64,000 nucleotides of DNA, from assembly GCA_035547395.1 (NCBI GenBank), contig DASZVA010000011.1:62001-126000 (forward strand). The letters run 5' to 3'. A model generated the notes under the pieces. It was not told the origin of the DNA and did no database searches. It saw only the letters and a program-made list of their open reading frames with translations. The translations under genes were made by a program, and so were the position numbers. The DNA is from CALREJ01 sp035547395. GTDB taxonomy: Bacteria > Patescibacteriota > Gracilibacteria > Peribacterales > Peribacteraceae. Position 1 is the first letter of the stretch. The number at the start of each line of letters is the position of its first letter. Below, piece after piece: positions 31,640 to 38,539 of this stretch.

Positions 31640-32161
31640 TTATTCCACGACCACCGTCGCCTTCATGTCGCGATGACCGGGTCCGCACGGCACGGAGCAG
31701 AACGCGTTGTAGGTTCCGGCAGTATCCGTCGGCAGATCGACCGTGACGGTATCACCCGTCGCGACGCGGACGTTGATGCCCAGCTGCGGCACCGCGAATC
31801 CGTGGCTGCCGCTCACGCCGACCAGTTTGATCTGCGTCTTTTGCCCTTTCTTTGCTACGATCATATTCGGGGAGAACTGGAAGTTCTGCACGTCGACCGT
31901 GATCACGTTGACGCCGTTCGCATCCGCAACCTGCGCAGCGCTCGATGTCTGCATGGCCTGTTGAGACGCATCGGAGGAGGACTGCATCGCCTGCTGCGAC
32001 GAAATGTCGAGCACGACGCCGGCGTCGGATGACGAAGAATCCTGCATCATCACGGCACTGCTGGAACTCGTGTCGGAGACGTCGCCCTGCGTGGTCGTGT
32101 TCGAGCAGGCGGCAAGCAGAAGGGCAAGAGCTGCGATGCTACCGGAAGCAATTTTCTGCAT
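31640..32161 (-). CDS. CuA-like cupredoxin lipoprotein
   Basis: 173 aa. Lipoprotein signal with LLAAC (Cys19), a Ser/Gln-rich linker (about 20-80), then a cupredoxin domain of about 95 residues. Copper ligands fit the CuA pattern: His in GSHGFAVP (about 118), then CSVPCGPGHRDM (Cys-x3-Cys-x3-His-x2-Met) near the C-terminus, as in cytochrome oxidase subunit II, N2O reductase and nitrosocyanin-like proteins. No transmembrane hairpin of COX2 and no oxidase genes are present, so it is probably a free electron-transfer or copper-storage protein at the membrane surface. Confidence 0.85.
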   Translation of the reverse strand: MQKIASGSIAALALLLAACSNTTTQGDVSDTSSSSAVMMQDSSSSDAGVVLDISSQQAMQSSSDASQQAMQTSSAAQVADANGVNVITVDVQNFQFSPNMIVAKKGQKTQIKLVGVSGSHGFAVPQLGINVRVATGDTVTVDLPTDTAGTYNAFCSVPCGPGHRDMKATVVVE

Positions 32162-32217
32162 GGGTACAATGGGAAAAGAATGACAAGTTGCAAAAAGGTA
32201 CGTTAGGATCCTGCACC

Positions 32218-32568
32218 ATGCAACGTCAAAAAGTCGTCAAATGGCTTCTGATTGCGGCGCTCGTGTTCGTCTTCGGAGATTTCGGCATCGATAAATTTGC
32301 GCATCCGGACATCTGGATCGGATGGATTCCCAACTGGATGGACGGGCTTGGAGGCCTCCCAAAAAGCAGCTGGCTGCAGCTGATCGGCGCGCTCGAAGTG
32401 CTCTTTGCATTGATGCTTTTGATCCCCGTCCGCGCGATTCAAAAAGCGGGCGCAATCCTCATTGTCCTGCATCTGGTCGGCGTCCTCACACAAGTCGGCT
32501 GGAACGACGTCGCCGTCCGCGACATCGGACTCATGATTTCAGCAATCGCGCTACTCGCTGCATTGTGA
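32218..32568 (+). CDS. DoxX-like membrane protein
   Basis: 116 aa with four hydrophobic helices (about 8-22, 45-65, 70-90, 98-115). GDFGIDKFAHPDIWIGWIP after the first helix and the short four-helix layout fit the DoxX/DoxD-like family, whose members take part in membrane redox processes. Weak family assignment. TAGGAT lies 8 nt before the ATG; the longer upstream frame overlaps the cupredoxin gene and is rejected. Confidence 0.7.
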   Translation: MQRQKVVKWLLIAALVFVFGDFGIDKFAHPDIWIGWIPNWMDGLGGLPKSSWLQLIGALEVLFALMLLIPVRAIQKAGAILIVLHLVGVLTQVGWNDVAVRDIGLMISAIALLAAL

Positions 32569-32596
32569 TGCTAATGCAGAGGTTGCACTAGCTGTT

Positions 32597-33124
32597 TTAC
32601 TGAGGCTCGACAGGGTCGGCTTGGATGCTCGCCGCTTTGCTCGAAGTAATGGCGATGCGTTCCGAAGGGATTTTCTCAGTTGAAAATTCAAGGCCGCGCG
32701 GAGAGTTTTTATGAATGGTGATGATATCGCCCGGCTCCAATGTAAGAGGAATTTTTTTGCCTCCGATGACAAATACAATGCCGAGATCCACTAACGCGGA
32801 AACAGTGTACCGTTGCCCGGGCTGATATGTTGCTCTTACGATAAATTCAGCTGCAAGACTTTTCAGCGCTTTGCGGGTTTTTTCCTGATCTGCCGCTATA
32901 TTTTCCGCGAGTTTGTTTAAGTGCTTAGCAACGGGAGCACATCTGTATTCGGTTGTTAATTGTCTGAGATGCATGAGAATATCAGAAATTTTCGGTGGGA
33001 GTTTACCGTTCTCTTCTTCCTTTTCTTCAAGAGCTTTTCCAAGATCCTCAAGCAACAGTGGGGCGAAGTCATCTCCACCATTGGGTGCGTATCCTCGGAT
33101 CGTATCGTTGATATCGTCTGTCAT
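32597..33124 (-). CDS. Hypothetical protein with coiled N-terminus (175 aa)
   Basis: Acidic, helical N-terminal part (LEDLGKALEEKEEENGK near 25-41; a long helix 50-95) and a beta-rich C-terminal part (FVIGGKKIPLTLEPGDIITI, about 116-136). No signal peptide. Family not recognised. TATACT ends 6 nt before the ATG, a well-placed leaderless start. Base composition starts to drop towards the next gene. Confidence 0.65.
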   Translation of the reverse strand: MTDDINDTIRGYAPNGGDDFAPLLLEDLGKALEEKEEENGKLPPKISDILMHLRQLTTEYRCAPVAKHLNKLAENIAADQEKTRKALKSLAAEFIVRATYQPGQRYTVSALVDLGIVFVIGGKKIPLTLEPGDIITIHKNSPRGLEFSTEKIPSERIAITSSKAASIQADPVEPQ

Positions 33125-33233
33125 CTGTTTAGTATACTATACATCTCAACTTCATACAAATTATGGCGACAAAGGCCTTGCTACTTATTTTATTATTGTT
33201 TTCACCTTAAGTCGTTTTGCGTTAGCCGAAAAA

Positions 33234-33746
33234 TCAAGAAAGAAGAGCTTGTAGGTTGTTCAACTCTTTCTCTAGGTCGGGCAAAAACAACTCTAGATAT
33301 TTAGACACATTGTCTCTTACGTTTTGGCTTTGAGTCAGGGTGGAATTGATGCCTATTAGATACTCTAAAAGCTGAGTATGTAATCGATTTGCTACTAATA
33401 ATTTGTCATGCGAATCAATAATAGATTTTGCGATTTCTGTTTTAACATCTCTCACAAAACCGCCTTCAAGCACAACTTCGAAACCTGAGGTCCTAAATGG
33501 TGCTGGGAAGAACTTAGTCCAACCTTTTTTCAGGGCTTCTTGTATTTGATGGCAAACATCTAGATTTTCTTTAATTTGGGAGTTAAGCAATTCCTTAATT
33601 ACACCAATGAGCTCAGCTCTGTTTTGATGCTGTTCGTATTTTCTAAAAAGTAATGCTGCGATAACTCCAAAAACAAGCGCGCTAATTATCCCGCTTACCA
33701 AATTCTCGTTTAGGAAATGCCAGATATCCATGGCTATTGTTGTCAT
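33234..33746 (-). CDS. Low-GC hypothetical membrane-anchored protein behind tRNA-Met
   Basis: 170 aa: an N-terminal membrane helix (VSGIISALVFGVIAALLF, about 17-34) followed by a long helical domain with Gln/Asn/Leu-rich heptads. Composition is markedly AT-richer than neighbours, and the gene begins about 20 bp beyond the 3' end of tRNA-Met in the direction of transcription. This suggests a transferred gene that could be read through from the tRNA promoter. Alternative start at the Met of MDIWHF, 15 bp downstream. No family recognised. Confidence 0.65.
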   Translation of the reverse strand: MTTIAMDIWHFLNENLVSGIISALVFGVIAALLFRKYEQHQNRAELIGVIKELLNSQIKENLDVCHQIQEALKKGWTKFFPAPFRTSGFEVVLEGGFVRDVKTEIAKSIIDSHDKLLVANRLHTQLLEYLIGINSTLTQSQNVRDNVSKYLELFLPDLEKELNNLQALLS

Positions 33747-33765
33747 TGCTAAGTCGAAATCAAAG

Positions 33766-33841
33766 TGGTGCCACGGGCCAGGATTGAACTGGCGACCCCA
33801 GGCTTATGAGTCCTGTGCTCTACCGACTGAGCTACCGTGGC
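33766..33841 (-). tRNA. tRNA-Met (CAT), elongator type
   Basis: 76 nt with encoded CCA. Acceptor GCCACGG/CCGTGGC, normal Watson-Crick first pair (so not initiator), anticodon CAT in ACTCATAAG context. It could also be tRNA-Ile2 with modified C34; Met is more likely. Confidence 0.92.
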
Positions 33842-33921
33842 ATGCGTAAAGAGCCCGCAGATCGTACGGAAAAGCAGTCTTTTGGGCAAGGCTTTGGCTA
33901 TTTCCCTTTGTATATGACAAA

Positions 33922-33947
33922 GCGGCTGTGTGTTTTCACACAGCCGC
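33922..33947. other. Perfect 11-bp hairpin, no T-run
   Basis: GCGGCTGTGTG, loop TTTT, CACACAGCCGC. It lies between the GNAT stop and tRNA-Met on the minus strand. It is a possible RNA processing or 3'-protection structure. Confidence 0.6.
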
Positions 33948-33971
33948 AATGCCGTAGAGACAGAGTCAGCA

Positions 33972-34556
33972 TTATGCCGCACCGCGTTCGAAGAGAGAGC
34001 CTTCGTCGAAGTTCCGCTCAAATACATACGTGCCGGAAAGTTTGTGGCGCGTATTGCTAAACCACCTCGAATCAAAAAATGCCCGTGCATTTTGGTGTTG
34101 AACGCCGACCATTGCCATGATCCGGTTGAGACCATACAGCGGTAGCCGTTTGGCGATTGCCAATAGCAACAAAGTGCCGTGCCTCTTGCGCTGAAAATCC
34201 GGATGAACGCATATTTTTTCGATCATCAGAGCGCTCGGCGAGCGCGACACAAGCACAAATGCGCGCTTCTCGAGCTGCCTCTGCAATGCCTGATGCCAAT
34301 CTCTTTCTTTATCTTCCTGAGTGGAAGGAAATTCAAAACCGTTCGTGCGTCGTTCAGAAATGCAGTAAGCATCGCACCGCACTGCTTCACGCTCGTATTC
34401 GATCATGGTAAGCCCGAAATTCCCGGATTGTCTCAGAAATTCGAGGATCCCATTCTGTCCGAGACGGTTCTCCCTCGACGGAAAACAGGCCTGTTCGATC
34501 AGATGTGCGCATCCGTCACCTTGATGCATTTCGCGTACTGTGCACTCCTTAGTCAT
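33972..34556 (-). CDS. GNAT-family N-acetyltransferase
   Basis: 194 aa. The acetyl-CoA-binding motif A is recognisable: MIEKICVHPDFQRKRHGTLL (about 110-129), with QRKRHG in place of the usual Q/R-x-x-G-x-G/A. This is followed by VGVQHQNARAFFDSRWF, typical of the C-terminal motif B (N-x-x-A-x-x-F/Y). Substrate unknown. Start codon ATG overlaps the stop of a small upstream ORF (ATGA), so the two are probably coupled. Confidence 0.8.
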   Translation of the reverse strand: MTKECTVREMHQGDGCAHLIEQACFPSRENRLGQNGILEFLRQSGNFGLTMIEYEREAVRCDAYCISERRTNGFEFPSTQEDKERDWHQALQRQLEKRAFVLVSRSPSALMIEKICVHPDFQRKRHGTLLLLAIAKRLPLYGLNRIMAMVGVQHQNARAFFDSRWFSNTRHKLSGTYVFERNFDEGSLFERGAA

Positions 34557-34705
34557 CGCGAATTCTCCTTATCCTCCACGGCATCTTCTTTTGTTCGCGC
34601 CTTGCGAACGGACAGCCGTGGCAAAGTGAACGTGGCGTGCGGGGACATCCCGTACGTCTCTTCCAAAAGAAGATGGATGGAGGAACAGATGCTGTGAAAG
34701 AGCAT
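34553..34705 (-). CDS. Small ORF (50 aa) coupled to GNAT gene
   Basis: Ends in the ATGA overlap with the GNAT start. The Met at 34705 is chosen because TACAGT lies 10 nt upstream. Sequence: a short hydrophobic N-terminus (FHSICSSIHLLL) and a charged C-terminus. No family recognised. It may be a real short protein or only a leader that couples translation. Confidence 0.4.
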   Translation of the reverse strand: MLFHSICSSIHLLLEETYGMSPHATFTLPRLSVRKARTKEDAVEDKENSR

Positions 34706-34756
34706 CGAAGACAAAACTGTAGGCTTGGCAAAAGACGGAGTCAAAAAGGAATTCCA

Positions 34757-34794
34757 CCCTAGCCCTCGCCCTAGCCCTAGCCCTACAATTCCCC
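34757..34794. repeat. Simple-word arm (CCCTAG word) before the hydrolase gene
   Basis: Tandem CCCTAG/CCCTCG. The last unit passes into TACAAT (34784-34789), the -10 box of the downstream gene. No opposite arm was seen. Confidence 0.6.
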
Positions 34795-34795
34795 T

Positions 34796-35533
34796 ATGTC
34801 CAAAGCGACACTGCTTTGTTTGCACGGCTGGGGCGGATCAGGTGAATCCTTCACGGAACTCCGCGAGGCATTGAAGCATGATCCTGTTCAGATCCTGACG
34901 CCCGATCTGCCGGGATTCGGCGACGAGCCCGAACCGCGTCACCCGTGGACCGTCGACGATTACGCCGACTGGGTGGAGAACTGGCTGCGCCGGAATGAAA
35001 AATGGAAAATTGAAAATGGAAAATTATTGTTACTTGCTCATTCTCACGGCGGGCGCATCGCGATCAAACTCGTCGCGGGCGATCGACTGTCACCCGCGCA
35101 TCTGTATCTCTGCGCCGCGGCGGGCATCCGCCATCCGCGTCACATCAAACGCATTGTCGGACTGCTTTTGGCCAAGACCGGAAAGATTTTCCTGTCGGTT
35201 CCGGGGATGAAGAAACTGCAGCCGCTCGGGAAAAAATTCCTCTACAAACTCGTACGCGTGCACGACTACGAGAAGGCATCGCCCGTCATGCGCGACACGC
35301 TCATCAACGTGACCCGTGAAAATCTTACGCCGCTTCTGTCCTGCATCACCTGCCCCGCCGATATTTTCTGGGGCAAAGACGATCGCATGACTCCGGTAAG
35401 CGATGCGTACGTCATGCATAAGAAAATCAAAGACAGCCGTCTGCACGTGTATGCCGGCATCCGCCATGGCGTGCACAAGCAAAAGGCGGCGGAGATCGCC
35501 GCGGTCATCCGCACAAACCTGGCATCACTGTGA
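34796..35533 (+). CDS. Alpha/beta hydrolase
   Basis: 245 aa with the catalytic triad in place: nucleophile elbow LAHSHGGRIA (Ser near 83), Asp in WGKDDRMTP (about 197), His in GIRHGVHKQ (about 223). The oxyanion loop is LHGWGGSGES (about 9-18). Substrate unknown; esterase, lipase-like or C-C hydrolase are all possible. The residues EKWKIENGKLL just before the nucleophile strand come from an in-frame simple-word repeat. TACAAT ends 6 nt before the ATG. It ends with a 9-bp tail-to-tail overlap with the kinase gene. Confidence 0.88.
   Translation: MSKATLLCLHGWGGSGESFTELREALKHDPVQILTPDLPGFGDEPEPRHPWTVDDYADWVENWLRRNEKWKIENGKLLLLAHSHGGRIAIKLVAGDRLSPAHLYLCAAAGIRHPRHIKRIVGLLLAKTGKIFLSVPGMKKLQPLGKKFLYKLVRVHDYEKASPVMRDTLINVTRENLTPLLSCITCPADIFWGKDDRMTPVSDAYVMHKKIKDSRLHVYAGIRHGVHKQKAAEIAAVIRTNLASL
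34997..35027. repeat. In-frame simple-word arm in the hydrolase gene (GAAAATTG word)
   Basis: Tandem GAAAAATGGAAAATTGAAAA, the same word as the intergenic elements at 10264 and 14699. It is translated as the loop before the nucleophile elbow. Confidence 0.7.
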
Positions 35534-37891
35534 CGACTCGGCGTACTGCTCCAGCATCCGCCGTGAGAGATCCTGGTGTTTGCGCAGCGTCTCCATAAAA
35601 ACGGTTGCGGGAAGACTCTTGGGGGCAACATATCCGTTGAAATCCCGATGAGATAACTCCGCGCACCGCTTTCGGATATCGGGAGGCGCCGTTTTGCTCA
35701 TGAAACGGATCGACTTCGTTTGCCCGTTTTGCGTGGAGATGCTCAGTCCTCCGCCGCGGGGCAAAAGAAGCAGCCGCTCGCCGCCACGGGTAAAGAGGAA
35801 CATGTTGAGATCGGACGTGTCGGGCGGGATGCCCTTCATCTCGGGAAAAACGGACTCAAGACGCTCCTGGATCTGCGTATCCAGCACGAATCCCATCAGT
35901 GATTCTTCGCGGGCGGGATCACTGCTTTCGTTGCGGATGCAGTATGCGGTGCTGGTGCGCGAGATCGTGTTTTTTTCGTCGATGCGCAGTTCAAATCCGC
36001 GCGGATGTCCCTGCTGGAGAAGTATCTTCCCGCCGGGAAAGTCGAGAACCTTATCGACGGGATGTTGCGGATCCGGGACGGCACGCACGATCATCAGGGG
36101 TTCCGTCAGCGGACGATCGACGTGCTCCGGTTGCGGCGACGCCTGCCGTGCCTGCTGCTCTTTGGGCGGAACGGACGGCTTTTGCCACAGATACAAACCG
36201 GCGCTCGTTGCGGCCACCGCGCCGGACGCAAGCAGCATGCCCATCATTCGTCTGCGGATATGCGAGCGATGTCTGCGGATCGGCGGTTCATCATGAAAAT
36301 CCTCCAGCACGTCATGTCCTCCGGGACGGCGAAGATTCTGCGGGGCAGTCGCCTCTTCATGGAGCATGGCGAGAAATACATGAGGATCCACCGGATCTTC
36401 GATGATCATTTCCTTCTTCCATTGACGCGGCACTCCCCCCTGAGCCAGAAATTCATTGGGAGCCCGCGCAAAACGGCTGTGCCTCACGAATGATGCAAAG
36501 ACCTCGGAAGGAGACGGGCGCATGGCCGGTATGGGATGCGTCATCATCCACACCTTGTCTTTCCAGGACTCCAGATACCGCGCGACGCGCGGATCGGCAG
36601 CGGCCTCTCTTTCGAGATCGGGCGAGAGATGCAGATCCCGCAATTTCATCCACTCCGCCCGCGGATCAAAAAACGCGTCATTTTTATGATCGTCTTCCCA
36701 CATCTCCAGCTGCTTCGCGCGATGCGTCGCCGTATGGATACTGTGGCGGTCTTCCTGATAACCGTCCGGGTAGTGTGTCGCCGCAAGCGCGTCGGCAACC
36801 GCCATCATGACGTGCCCCATCGCATACACATCGATTTGGGAGGAATACAAATCCGTTCTTCCCGCCGCCTGTTCGGGGGCCAGAAATTCGAGCGTGCCAT
36901 GAATGCCCTGCGTCAGATCCGCCGTCTCATTTTTCACTCTCTTGGTCGTACCCAGATCCACCACCTTCAATCCCTCCCCGGTCACCAGAATGTTGCGCGG
37001 CGTGAAGTCGCGATGAGACATACCGGCCATGTCGAACAGCTTGAGAATGCGTGCAAGGTGCGCACAGATATCCGATAGTATCCTCCAGGAGACCGCATTC
37101 CCTGATGCGCGGATGAGGGTCTGCAGATCGACGCCCGGTTTGTAGATCATATGAAAGTACCGCTCGTTCTTCGATAGTTTGCCGCCGACTATATGCGGGA
37201 TCAGGGTGTACAGCGGGTTTGCCGGGTCGACGATCATCCTGCGCATTTCCCGCGCCGCACGTTCATACAAAATATCGTCCTCTTCATGACCCGTGATACG
37301 CCACTGCTTCGTGGCGATGCGTCTGTCGCGCATGCGACTGAGACGTCCAATATTGTCCTCAAGAATAGGCGTAAATCCTGCAATTTTCTCTTCGTGGTCC
37401 GACAGTGAGGGCAATTCTACGATTTCGCGCACGAATGTGTGCACGTTCCGATGCAACAGTTCGATGTTCGGTTCACAGTAAAAAATATCCCCCGCTCCGC
37501 CGGACCCGAGCGTACCGAGGACGCGCGCCTCTTCGCCGATGTATTCCGGAACGATCAGTTCCCTTCCGTGTTTTTCGTAAAGCGCGTTCTGCCTGTAGAG
37601 GCGATACAACATCGCGCGCCCCTGCACCCCGAATCTGCGCGCAAGTTCCGTATCCATGTCTTCAAATGCCGCAGCCTCCATGGAATGCCCGCGGCTCTCC
37701 AGCCAGGATTTGCAATCTTCAAAGTGCTCCGATGCATAGGCCCGCACTTCCTGTTGAGAGGCCAGCGCACGGCTGCGCCGCTCAGCATGAAAATCATTCG
37801 ACAGTCCGCGATCAGCCGAGACCGACGACGACGAGGAGGAGGTGGTCCCGCTCGGAATGTTATCTGTCCCCGGCGACGGCGAATGGATCAT
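35525..37891 (-). CDS. Membrane Ser/Thr protein kinase with C-terminal extracytoplasmic domain
   Basis: 788 aa. Eukaryotic-like kinase domain: Gly loop GTLGSGGAGDIF (126-137), a probable ATP-site Lys near 195 after an unusual insert of about 60 residues, catalytic loop HRDFTPRN (293-300), DLG in place of DFG (312-314) and APE (338-340). A membrane helix at about 549-569 is followed by an external part of about 220 residues without PASTA repeats. The N-terminus has Ser-rich and helical extensions. It probably senses an envelope signal and phosphorylates cytoplasmic proteins. No phosphatase gene is adjacent. Confidence 0.88.
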   Translation of the reverse strand: MIHSPSPGTDNIPSGTTSSSSSSVSADRGLSNDFHAERRSRALASQQEVRAYASEHFEDCKSWLESRGHSMEAAAFEDMDTELARRFGVQGRAMLYRLYRQNALYEKHGRELIVPEYIGEEARVLGTLGSGGAGDIFYCEPNIELLHRNVHTFVREIVELPSLSDHEEKIAGFTPILEDNIGRLSRMRDRRIATKQWRITGHEEDDILYERAAREMRRMIVDPANPLYTLIPHIVGGKLSKNERYFHMIYKPGVDLQTLIRASGNAVSWRILSDICAHLARILKLFDMAGMSHRDFTPRNILVTGEGLKVVDLGTTKRVKNETADLTQGIHGTLEFLAPEQAAGRTDLYSSQIDVYAMGHVMMAVADALAATHYPDGYQEDRHSIHTATHRAKQLEMWEDDHKNDAFFDPRAEWMKLRDLHLSPDLEREAAADPRVARYLESWKDKVWMMTHPIPAMRPSPSEVFASFVRHSRFARAPNEFLAQGGVPRQWKKEMIIEDPVDPHVFLAMLHEEATAPQNLRRPGGHDVLEDFHDEPPIRRHRSHIRRRMMGMLLASGAVAATSAGLYLWQKPSVPPKEQQARQASPQPEHVDRPLTEPLMIVRAVPDPQHPVDKVLDFPGGKILLQQGHPRGFELRIDEKNTISRTSTAYCIRNESSDPAREESLMGFVLDTQIQERLESVFPEMKGIPPDTSDLNMFLFTRGGERLLLLPRGGGLSISTQNGQTKSIRFMSKTAPPDIRKRCAELSHRDFNGYVAPKSLPATVFMETLRKHQDLSRRMLEQYAESSQ

Positions 37892-37955
37892 GCATCGGTA
37901 TGATCCGTAAATACGGAAAATCTGTCAATGCGGATGTTCTCTAAAGACGGGAGAT

Positions 37956-38315
37956 TCAATGAAAATAACCGATGTAATCGCTGCAATCCGTCGGGCAGCT
38001 GATGCTGTTTTCCGTGGAAGTGTCGCAGATTCCGTCGCCGCAATACCCGCTGCTTGAAGCCGCACAGTCCGTCGGGCAGCTGACGCTGTTTTCCGTAGAA
38101 GTGTCGCAGATTCCGTCGCCGCAATACCCGCCGGCAGCCAGTGTTTTGTCCAGGTAATCGGAAAAGCCGTTATGATTGGCGTCAATCGTATCCTGAGTGC
38201 ACACGTTGATCTGGGCGATTTCAAATAACTTCGGAGCAATGAGCACGCCAAAGACAAACGCCATCAAGCAGAGAATAATGAATGCAAAGATGGTGTATTT
38301 TTTCTGTGTATCCAT
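37956..38315 (-). CDS. Membrane-anchored Cys-rich tandem-repeat protein
   Basis: 119 aa: one N-terminal membrane helix (about 8-28), a Ca-loop-like stretch DANHNGFSDYLD (about 45-56), then two nearly identical 22-residue repeats with the pattern YCGDGICDTSTENS-x-SCPTDC (4 Cys each). Such CGDGxC...CPxDC units occur in surface proteins of Patescibacteria and archaea; the Cys may form disulfides or bind metal. The two DNA repeats are almost identical, so the duplication is recent. The 35-aa gene lies directly upstream in the same direction. Confidence 0.75.
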   Translation of the reverse strand: MDTQKKYTIFAFIILCLMAFVFGVLIAPKLFEIAQINVCTQDTIDANHNGFSDYLDKTLAAGGYCGDGICDTSTENSVSCPTDCAASSSGYCGDGICDTSTENSISCPTDCSDYIGYFH

Positions 38316-38318
38316 GGC

Positions 38319-38337
38319 GTAAGGGGGAATCCCTTAC
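38319..38337. promoter_or_regulatory. Hairpin between the two small membrane genes
   Basis: GTAAGGG, 5-nt loop, CCCTTAC. It overlaps the stop codon of the upstream gene and ends just before the start of the downstream gene, so it could affect coupling or RNA processing. Confidence 0.45.
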
Positions 38338-38441
38338 ATGCGCGGCAGGAGCACGAACATGTACACGAAGTACATGGATGCAAGCACGAAGCCTGCGACC
38401 GCATGAAGGAAATGAGGATTACTGCTCGTCTGTTTTTCCAT
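38334..38441 (-). CDS. Membrane microprotein (35 aa)
   Basis: ATG at 38441, TAA at 38334-38336. One hydrophobic helix (AVAGFVLASMYFVYMFVLL) after a polar start MEKQTSSNPHF and ending LLPRM. Both this gene and the next have ACGCC directly before ATG. Its stop lies in a perfect GTAAGGG-GGAAT-CCCTTAC hairpin that separates it from the Cys-rich protein gene. Family unknown; it may be a small subunit partner of that protein. Confidence 0.5.
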   Translation of the reverse strand: MEKQTSSNPHFLHAVAGFVLASMYFVYMFVLLPRM

Positions 38442-38539
38442 GGCGTGAAATTGAAGGATGTATATTTGATAATATATTAACATATTTTTGTAAATATTGC
38501 AAGTATCCAGGAAAGAGCAAAGGCCCGTACAATCCCCTT

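Noticed and set aside
31945..32217. N-terminal extension of the DoxX-like protein
   Set aside because: It lies antisense to the cupredoxin lipoprotein gene and reads as Arg/Ser-rich shadow; TAGGAT supports the ATG at 32218.
38282..38539. N-terminal extension of the MurF frame
   Set aside because: It overlaps the 35-aa minus-strand gene and an AT-rich promoter region, and reads as Cys/Arg-rich non-domain sequence.
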